Below, piece after piece: positions 56,265-64,000 of a DNA stretch of 64,000 bases. Under the pieces are notes generated by a model. The model ran no database searches and was not told where the DNA came from. It saw only the letters and a list, made by a program, of their open reading frames with translations. Both the position numbers and the translations under genes were made by a program. This DNA is from Arthrobotrys musiformis. Taxonomy: Eukaryota > Ascomycota > Orbiliomycetes > Orbiliales > Orbiliaceae. Position 1 is the first letter of the stretch, and the number at the start of each line of letters is the position of its first letter. The stretch is from contig JAVHJL010000001.1 in NCBI GenBank assembly GCA_036971715.1, positions 2,480,001-2,544,000 of the forward strand. Direction: 5' to 3'.

Positions 56265-57624
56265 TTAACTAAAGGATACCTAGGTAGTTATGAAACCTAA
56301 GGTTAAAGGAGCACACGAGTCTAAGAGTTGACTATGATATCGCGCGTATATACCTATATGCTTAAGTATGTATATATGAAGTTAACTACGGTATAATGAA
56401 TTACCCACTTACAAAGGCTCTCTTACAGGATATAATAACATGCACCGAAATAGATCACGTGATAACACAATCAGAAGGCTAGCCCTATAGTAGAGATTTA
56501 GCTTGGAGTGTCTAGAGCCCTTTGCATTAACAAGGGAGGTCCTTCGGACCCCGTAAACCCGCCTGCTTCTCAGTCGAGCCCGCCTTCGGCGGCTTTTCCT
56601 TCGAAGTAGGTGGGTCATGGGGATCTGAAGGATTATATTAATTTTTGACGCATTGTATTGAATGAAATTGATACGAATTCAGCTGATCCGAAAGCTTACT
56701 GGAAAAAATCCTTGTAGGAAGAAAGTTAAATCCCTCCTTGCAGTCGGGCATTCCATGTGACGCCCATATGTAGGAAAGAGAACAGCGGGCTCCTCTTTTT
56801 CTTTGCGTTCTTTTGAACGGTAAGGGAGTTTGTTCTAAGCTTATGTAAACGCCATAATTATTTAAAATCGAGATACCTATGACATGCAGGAGAGCTGACA
56901 GATGCATTAGGAAGGGAAAGAAGAAAAAACGATATGTATGATCGTGTCGGGTCCGCTTTGTAACGCCTGGGAACTCGAACGAGACTAGCTAGCCTCGAAT
57001 CCAGAACGAGACTGGCACCAGTATGTAAAGGATATGCATGCGTCGATACCCGGGATATTCTTTGTGCCAATTATCAGATAGGCCTCAGTCTTCAAGTGGA
57101 CTCGTAAGTCACAATTGATGCTTTGTAAAGAGTTTTGCCGGTTTTCGAGAACTCTATAATTCCGCCCTGAAGTTACCAGTCTCGGCTCGGAACTAGAAAG
57201 CCTATGCTCAGGGAGTTATTACCTAGACATGAAGCCCAATTTAAGATTGACCTAAAATCAAGTACTCCGTAGTGTGGGTGGTAACTACGGTCTCGCTAAC
57301 TATTTCCCGGTGAGTAGCCTATAGTAGTAGTACCTAAAAGTGGTTAGGGGCCTCGTTTTTCTGTTATTAATCTTAATAGGTATATACCGTAGTTACGGGT
57401 AACTGGTAGACTTACGAGTTGATGCGGAAGCCGGAAGACGCAAGTCGATTTATATTTACGACCCTATTTTAGTTAGACTAAGGCCCTTAAGTCTGCTACA
57501 GGCCCTTCAAGTCACCTCCAAGCCGGCTCCCAAGTCTGCGAAATTTCTCTACGGTATATACCTAGGTTAGGTACTTATGTATACTTACCTACTGTGCCAG
57601 AAGAAGATAGAAGGGTGTTTTTGA

Positions 57625-57735
57625 ATACCATTGTAATCCGAATTACATGGCGTTTTTAAATTTGCTCCCAATACCGTTGTAATACGAGTTATGGTCACAA
57701 TACCGTATTGATACCGTATCGATACGTATCAATCA
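57625..57735. repeat. Diverged short repeat (ATACCGTTGTAATAC type)
   Basis: ATACCATTGTAATCCGAATT, ATACCGTTGTAATACGAGTT and further ATACCGTATTGATACCG words follow each other over about 110 bp, with spacing near 45 bp for the first two. It is an imperfect local repeat in the gene-poor region. Confidence 0.6.
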
Positions 57736-58175
57736 CCCCCTTTCCTGACACAGTATAAGTAGGTACTAAGTACTTAAGTATTTACCTTATATCGGGGGTT
57801 TTTCATAATAATTATATCCATCCTGGTCTCGAGGCTAGACGCCGATTGGCCACAAGTGTGGTGTGCACGAGGCTTTTACCGATATCGCGATTTGGCCCAG
57901 GTATTTTATTTTTGCCCGTCATATTCTCGATATATCCACGTGCACCCTGCAGTGCGGCGCCACGCGCCCTCTCGAAGCAAATCTGCACCTATGAAGGTTA
58001 TATCCACGAGCCTATCGATGCATCGCGTGGTACTGGTACCTAAATAGCTAAATAGCTTGCTCGATCCGACTCCCGCACCCGATGAGCCTTACGTCCGATT
58101 AACTTCTCAAAACGAGCAAATTTCAATCTTTCTCTTTCTTTGTAACTTAAATAACTAATAACTATATATAAAATT

Positions 58176-58194
58176 TTGTCTCGAACCAGACTCC
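58176..58194 (+). repeat. Dispersed motif copy (TTGTCTCGAACCAGACTCC)
   Basis: One of at least five intergenic copies of this 18-20 bp word. It lies 142 bp before the orphan ORF. The closest relatives are 35347-35365 (one difference) and 56245-56264. Confidence 0.7.
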
Positions 58195-58336
58195 GCAAGA
58201 AATTATAAAATTTAGAATGTAGATATATGACACTTCAGTCTACAATCACGCATCGCACACATACTCACATACGTCGACGCAATATATGTAACAAATATAT
58301 TAATATTATCACAGAAGCCCAGGTATTTTTCACACC

Positions 58337-59011
58337 ATGCTGGTTCTCACGCCCCGATACGAGGCTGGTTTACGTTCCCGTCGCATTCGTGATACCCTGC
58401 CAGGCGAAGGCGATGAATTTTTCACCATCCGGATCCGGGGGCTAAATCACAAAACCGGCAACAGCCTTTTCATGTGCTGGAGCAGTGAAAAAGGTCCCTA
58501 TGATAACATACATCTCCCCAATGGTCCGTGGGGACATCCCGGCTACCCATATGAATTTAAAACACACGTACAAAAAGTCAAGTTTCAGTCTACCAGTGCG
58601 AAAATATTCAGCCGGAGGGTCGACCCAGACGATAAAACTTTCGCACCTATAGTCGCTTTATACAACCCAGCCACGCAGCAGTTGGTCTACCGGAGCAGGA
58701 TCCCTCTTATTAGCCAACTGGTACAAACGGATGGCGCAGATGATTGGTGGGCTGTATATAAAAAAAGCCTCTGGCGGGAGCAAAGGTTCCTCAGTAAGGT
58801 GTTTTGGTTCGTTGTCGTGTTTTCGTATCCTTTTCGTCCGGGTTCCTGGCGTCCGATCCTTTACGTCGAAGACTTGGAGAGGGGGGACTATTTGCCTACC
58901 TTCAAGGCTTTGATTAAGTCCGAGTTCTACCACAGGGTTCTCCGCCGTCAAAGGCCAGGGCCCAAGATTGGGCCCAAAATTTTGTTCCAGACAGATTTCA
59001 ATACGACGTGA
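58337..59011 (+). CDS. Orphan ORF, 224 aa
   Basis: A single-exon frame of 224 residues that I do not recognise. The ATG has a fair context (CACACCATGC). The composition is balanced and not repetitive, with a Gly/Pro/Tyr stretch (NGPWGHPGYPYEF) and aromatic segments (WWAVYKKSLW, VFWFVVVFSYPF). No signal peptide; one moderately hydrophobic stretch around residues 154-166. It is flanked by AT-rich repeat-like sequence and the ORC1 gene. It could be a lineage-specific gene, a transferred gene or a relic of a mobile element. Base composition inside is closer to coding sequence than its left flank. Confidence 0.5.
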   Translation: MLVLTPRYEAGLRSRRIRDTLPGEGDEFFTIRIRGLNHKTGNSLFMCWSSEKGPYDNIHLPNGPWGHPGYPYEFKTHVQKVKFQSTSAKIFSRRVDPDDKTFAPIVALYNPATQQLVYRSRIPLISQLVQTDGADDWWAVYKKSLWREQRFLSKVFWFVVVFSYPFRPGSWRPILYVEDLERGDYLPTFKALIKSEFYHRVLRRQRPGPKIGPKILFQTDFNTT

Positions 59012-59267
59012 TATGCATTTATGTGTGTGCGTGGATGTATATACATATAACATAATCTATGGTTGCTACCAGTCTAGTTCGAAGACGGGTGCTGAGCGGT
59101 TACTACGAATAATCAGTGGACTACATGATTGGGATCAAATTCAGATTTATAGTTTCATGGGCTGCCAGAAGCAAGAAGAATGTCATATAAAATTCAATCA
59201 ATGCAAAATGCTGCTCGGCTCTTTTCATAAACGCCACTCCAATGCACTTTATCCTCCAGACCCAAGT

Positions 59268-61732
59268 CTAACCGTTAAACCCCATACCCCCGACATCAGG
59301 GTCATCTTTCAGCGCAGCCTTCACCTCCTCCTCTCCGATATTCAACCTCACTCGCCCAGCTCTTTCCCCTCTCCTACCCATCTCCAACCCCAAGATACCC
59401 CCCTCGGCTAAACCCATGGCAGCGGAGACTAACCCTTTAACCCTCGGAAGATCTTCGTCACCAGGCCGATACATCTGTGCCCTCCCACTTTTCCTCGGCG
59501 TCAAAAATATATTCTCCTCTTTCTTATCTCCCACGCTAACACCATCTCTAGCTAATAACGCCTCGGTAACATTCGCACTAGCCGTCATTCTCACCAACGT
59601 TTCAGCGTCTTCAATCACATCCGCCATAATGTTCTCATTGACCCCAGACCGTCTCATACGCCCCAGGATTGCGGCTAGCAGTACCTTGGCACTGAGAGGT
59701 AGACTCTTCAAATAAATTTGTAGCGGGGAGTGTGTCGCCTCGTTGATGGCTTTGATCACCGTTTGAATGGTAACTTTCGCCGGTCCGGAAGCGGCGGCTC
59801 CACCGACTTTCCCTCTCCCGGATTTCGACGGCGTGGGTGGGACTACATCCGAGTTAGTCTGTTCGACGAGCTCTACCGCTCGTCGGCAGATATCTAATGC
59901 TCTTCTGGCGTCGCCGCTAACAGCTGCTACTTTACGGGCGGCGAACTGAATAGCGTCAGGCTGGACAATGTTTCCGGGAACACCTTCAAGACGGGACTCA
60001 ATAATTTTCTTAAGTTGTTCGTGTGTGTACCCGGGGAATGTGATCCGAGTGAGACCTAATTATGTATTAGCATCATGTAAGGACAAAGTGAGAATACTCT
60101 AACTGGGGACCCACCGAGTCTACTTGAGATCTTGTTACTTAAAGTCCTCTCCGGCAGATCCATAGTATTCGCCACAGCAAGCACGATTAACCTACTATGC
60201 GTCATGCTAGGCCAATTGAAAAAATTGTACATGACACTCTGGTTCTTCGTCACCAATTGATCCAACTCGTCCATCAGAACGACAATCGGAACTCTCCTGG
60301 GACTTGGTGTGCTAAACTCCCTCTCAAGCAAGTTCAAAGCATGATTTGGCGCAACTCTTGCCGGCCCTTCCGAATCGCCCTGGATGGCTTCCCAGAGTAA
60401 GGAATAGCTTTGGTGAGGGTCTGTGATCTTCATTCCATTGATCTCGAGAAAGATGAAATCCTCAAGTTCGTCCTCTTCCACCTGGACCTGTAGTTGGGCG
60501 ATGACTTCACGAACTGTCGCCGTCTTCCCTGTTCCGGGGGTACCAGAGATATAGATACAGCTGCCAGAACCAGTAGTAATGGCATCGTGTAAATGGGCGT
60601 AAACTGTCCCAAACTCGGTCTCACGGCACGGTAGCGAATCGGGAACGGAAGAGACGTGCAGGCGGTTTCGCGCGATCTGGTAAGGACTCGCGAGGTGTGC
60701 GGCAGGTGACAAGATTCTTTGAGACAGTGGTGTGAAGGTCAAGGCTTTCTTTGCTGTGATTTTTCTATGCGACGGGGTCAACAGCTTTTTGGAAATTGTA
60801 GGCTTTGCTCGTGGAGTTGTGCCAGATCTTCTGCGCTTCTTATTCTTTCGAGGGGTCCTCGGCGCTTTTTGTTCGTCGTCGCCGGATGCTTCTTCGTCGA
60901 AATTACCATCTTCTTCCTCTTCAGAGCTATCAACATGCATTTCAAAGTCGGCATCTTTCGCCTTTCTAGAGGACCTGGCGGATGTGTTCTCCTTGACCCA
61001 GTCCTTCAGCTTTTCCAAATCCGTGGTTTCACCATAATATAGATCATCCCAGTCGAATTCTTCGGAATAGCGAGCGGGACGGACGTCACAAGCTCTCTTG
61101 CAAAGGAAAACCTTGCCCTTCTTCGGCGACTTCGCGGGAACACCATTTGGAAACTGAGCGTTGAACGCCTTCTCGGAGAGAACCTCAGCTTTACCATTAA
61201 TCGATTCCACGGGATTCCAGTCGAATGTGGGGGTAATATAGAGCTCATTCGGAAGATGATCCGTTCTCTTCTTCGTGCGGTTTCTGATCTCGGAGTGATT
61301 GCTGAACCACATTATACGAGCCTGCATTTCGTCGTCTATGGTATCAAAGTCGACAGCGAGGCCAATCCAAGCGGCCTTTTGTCCCTCCGCTTTGAGGAGA
61401 ATAGCGTCCCCGATCCTACATTCAAAGGTACCAATCTTCGCACCGATTGGCTTCACATTCGTCGTCGACTCGGATTGATTGACAGGTGAGCCATCCCTCC
61501 GACGTTTTTTGGCATTCGGACTATCAGCCGGCGCCTTGTTGGATGATACGGGACTGAGAGGGCCATTATCCGGGTAGACCCACGTCCAAGGGATATCTTC
61601 ATCGCCGAGTTCGTCGTCGGAGTCCTCCCTTTCGATCTGGCCTTTTGACGTCTTCTGAGCTTGACCGCGAAGGAGCTGGTTTAGACGGGAGCGCTGGGAG
61701 GCAGCTCGTGGCTGCCGTGTTCTGCCAGGCAT
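59268..61732 (-). CDS. ORC1: Origin recognition complex subunit 1
   Basis: The largest ORC subunit, an AAA+ ATPase that marks replication origins. Two exons, 60115-61732 and 59268-60055, give 801 residues. The N-terminus is basic and disordered. A BAH domain spans roughly residues 95-240, with GDAILLKAEGQKAAWIGLAV and KGKVFLCKRACDVRPARY. A basic/acidic linker follows, then the AAA+ module with Walker A GTPGTGKT (397-404), Walker B VVLMDELD (484-491) and a sensor-1-like LAVANTMDLPER. The join restores SSRLGLTRITFPGYTHEQL. Sensor 2 lies in SGDARRALDICRRAVEL, and the C-terminus is the winged-helix region. An MluI cell-cycle box lies 232 bp upstream. Confidence 0.95.
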
Positions 61733-62941
61733 TGTGTATTACGTATATCAATCAATCTAGGTACCTAAGTGTTTTGGTACCAATTCAAGGTGACAGGGAA
61801 GGATAGAGAGGCAGAGGTTGAGAGCTTGAGAGGAAGCGAGGGCAGTGGGCGTTATCGGCCGTGAACCCGTAATTGCCGTCGTACAAAAGAGCAGAGGAAG
61901 AGAAGTAAATAGCCTTCCCAATCGGGGCACGTAATTGGAGTCAGGGGTCCGCTCCCAACACAAACGCGTTGTGAACGTGTTTCTCTGCGCTTTGATTGGC
62001 TCATCTGGTAACGGGGATGTCGACCTCACAACAACACACAACACATGTACGTTCTGCGAATACCCCGTCGAGATACTCCGGGCCACAGTCTACATGCTAA
62101 CGATAGACGCACACACTCCGTATCGACGTAATGCACGGAGGAATAGCAGGAACTGTCGCATCGGCTAAACATTGAAGCGAATCTTGGCCGGTGATCCATT
62201 TGCCCGATCAACCAGGATCCGGCAATCAGCCCTGAAACGGGCCGATTATATTCGACTTGTACCACACAGCGACACAGGGTTTCTCAACGCATTTTGGCCC
62301 CGTTGCTAGCTGTCGGAAGTAGATCCGCTTTGGGAAAGTACCTCGGCTCTCTGGCGCCCTCCAACCTAACAATTTTTCTGTTCCTCCGCCAAATTGGCCA
62401 AACCACAACCACAAACACTCTATCACAGGATAATACCCACCCAGAGCCAATACACTGCGGTGAGCCCTCCTCTCCCCCCCCCACCAGTCCCTTCCGAAAG
62501 GTCAGACAACCAGCCCGGCAGCTGCTCCACATCCGGCCGGGCCGTATTGTACTGTCTGCCCCAACAATATTTGCTATTTGCTCTGACGAATCACCCCCAA
62601 TGAATGATACTGATACATGCATGTTGCATGCGATTTGGGTTCTGTTCTGTGACGCGGCGCAAATTTAGAACTTGTTAGGGTGACTGAGTGCTAACTTGGC
62701 GGTTCCAAATGCTGTCGGTCGGCGGTCGGTGTTTAAGCCCTGCCCGGCCCGTACAGCTGTCTTGTTTCTCTCTGCTTTAGCTGGAGCTTTAGGAATCGGC
62801 GGTCGCTTTTAGCTTGAGGAATAAACAGGCGCTTAAGCTGGATCCTCCTCATCGTTATCTCATCTCCTATTCCAGTGCTTTGTTGAGCGAGAGAGAGAGA
62901 GAGAGCTCTGGGTCTATTTAAGGGGGCACCTGTCCTTCAAC
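61733..62941. other. Divergent intergenic region, ORC1 and thioesterase gene
   Basis: About 1.2 kb between two outward-reading genes. It contains an MluI box near ORC1 and a GAGA tract (62890-62905) before the thioesterase gene. No gene seen. Confidence 0.6.
61964..61969. promoter_or_regulatory. MluI cell-cycle box (ACGCGT) upstream of ORC1
   Basis: ACGCGT, the palindromic MCB element bound by MBF in yeasts and conserved in other fungi, lies 232 bp before the ORC1 start codon. MBF drives G1/S genes, including replication factors. A single six-base match is weak alone; the target gene makes it plausible. Confidence 0.4.
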
Positions 62942-64000
62942 ATGGCTGGGTTACTTTCAAGATCATTGCTTCGTGCAGCTGTACGAACCTCAATTGCTCC
63001 TACCCGCACTTCTCCTCTTCTCCTCCAAAGCTCTGTTCGGGTCCAGAATCTCTCCCAGAGGATCTATGCTCAGGCATCGTTGAAATCATCATCTTCAAGG
63101 AACTTCAGTATGTGTGCTCCCTCTTATATATATGTGCTACCCTAGTTATGGGTGGTAGTGTAAGGTAATGTATTATGGGCTAACCCTTGTTCTATAGCTA
63201 CTACCCCCTGGAAGCAGCAGTATCGCACCCATACATTTGACGGTGGCGACGGCAATCGTAAGTTACACAGGCCTCTTCCTTACTGGAATCACAATTATAT
63301 TATGGTCGCTTAAAAAATTCACTCGTGCTAATGACTATCGATTACGGTGTTTAGCTCCGGTTAAGATCCAGATCCAAGAGCCTCCTTCCTTCTTCAAACG
63401 TGCCCTCCACTTCACTGGCCGTGTCCTCGGTGGAATATTCATTGTAACCTTCGGCTCCGTTATCGCCCTCGTTATCTACGAACCAGACATGATTGTCGCT
63501 ACTGAGGCTGTCCGCATGGCCATGCACCCAGAAGAGGGTATCTCGGACGAGAGGACCCTCGAGATTGAGGCCTACATCCAGAACCATCCCATCGTCCAGA
63601 AGTTCCGCGATGATCCTTCTCTCATCGAGACCAGGCCCCACCTCGATATCCCTACCCTCCTTCGCCCAAATGTCCTTACGGCTGGCGTCTTAACCGGTCC
63701 GGACAGGATCGCCGTTCCTCCATTGGTCTTCGCAGATGGCGAGGGAAAGAAGCTTTTCGCTATCTTGCACGTTGGTGAGCAGCTGTGCGGCCACCCCGGC
63801 GTCATCCACGGTGGACTGCTAGCCACATTGATGGATGAGACATTAGCTCGCTGCTGCTTTCCCGCGCTTCCAAACAAGATTGCTATGACCGCCAACCTGG
63901 ATGTCAATTATCGTGCCCCCTGCAAGGCAAACCAGTTTGTCATAATCAAGGCTGAGACCACCAAAGTCGAAGGAAGGAAGGCTTGGGTGTCCGGCAGACT
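62942..64000 (+). CDS. Mitochondrial hotdog-fold thioesterase (partial, runs off the right edge)
   Basis: An acyl-CoA thioesterase-like protein of the PaaI/THEM4 type. Exons 62942-63107, 63198-63257 and 63355 to beyond the window end; at least 290 residues are visible. The first ~56 residues are rich in Arg, Ser and Leu with no acidic residue, a typical mitochondrial targeting sequence. RTHTFDGGDGNPPVKIQIQE follows, then one membrane helix (GGIFIVTFGSVIALVIY). The hotdog domain begins near PPLVFADGEG. HPGVIHGGLLATLMDE contains the catalytic-region HGG and the Asp/Glu pair, and NLDVNYRAPCKANQF is the central strand. The helix and presequence suggest anchoring in the inner membrane. The C-terminus is missing because the window ends. 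Confidence 0.85.

Larger units (their letters stand above)
55659..58336. other. AT-rich gene-poor region (2.7 kb)
   Basis: No supported gene. The sequence is rich in palindromic TAGGTA/TACCTA words (near 55785, 55970, 56278, 57560 and 57760). It includes two copies of the dispersed TTGTCTCG word (56245 and 58176) and a diverged ATACCGTTGTAATAC-type repeat at 57625-57735. GC-rich inverted words lie near 56537-56597. It looks like old repeat-derived sequence. Confidence 0.55.

Noticed and set aside
1..64000. CRISPR arrays, bacterial operons, rRNA genes
   Set aside because: No direct-repeat/spacer pattern, ribosome binding sites or rRNA sequence found; introns and gene content are fungal.

Overview
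The window is nuclear DNA of a filamentous ascomycete (Pezizomycotina). The evidence is short GT-AG introns of about 50-110 nt with GTAAGT/GTATGT donors and CTAAC/CTGAC-like branch sites, eukaryotic housekeeping genes (beta-tubulin, ORC1, prefoldin, TRAPPC11, PRP46), and fungal families (RXT2, APQ12, OPI3-type methyltransferase, LAP1 aminopeptidase, PTH11-like receptor). Intron-dense 5' ends could fit an early-diverging class such as Orbiliomycetes or Pezizomycetes, but that placement is a guess. All gene models below were joined by hand from reading frames, splice sites and codon phase.

Layout. 0-25 kb is a dense housekeeping block: prefoldin 1 (-), a lineage protein (+), TRAPPC11 (-), RXT2 (+), beta-tubulin (+), argininosuccinate synthase (+), an APQ12-like protein (+), a TMF1/SGM1-type Golgi coiled-coil protein (-) and alkaline ceramidase (-). 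25-37 kb is gene-poor and accessory in character: a 1427-residue membrane/ankyrin protein (+), a PTH11-like seven-helix receptor (-) and a CorA-like protein with extra membrane helices (+). 37-62 kb returns to ordinary genes: LAP1 (+), an unrecognised coiled-coil protein (-), OPI3 (+), PRP46 (-) and prefoldin 5 (+) from a shared divergent promoter, a 1079-residue protein with a KH-like stretch (-) and a small membrane protein (-) that has a decayed paralogue 8.8 kb away. After a 2.7 kb AT-rich gap come an orphan ORF (+), ORC1 (-), and a mitochondrial hotdog thioesterase (+) cut by the right edge.

Functional links. Prefoldin 1 and 5 are subunits of the chaperone that hands nascent tubulin to CCT, and beta-tubulin lies between them. 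ARG1 has a GCN4/CPC1-type site and ORC1 an MluI cell-cycle box upstream, both as expected for their pathways. TRAPPC11, TMF1/SGM1, ceramidase and APQ12 all concern the ER, Golgi or nuclear envelope.

The least explained features are the 25-35 kb membrane-protein trio, the small membrane protein and its pseudogene, and a recurring intergenic word close to TTGTCTCGNACCAGACYCC that sits next to the accessory genes.
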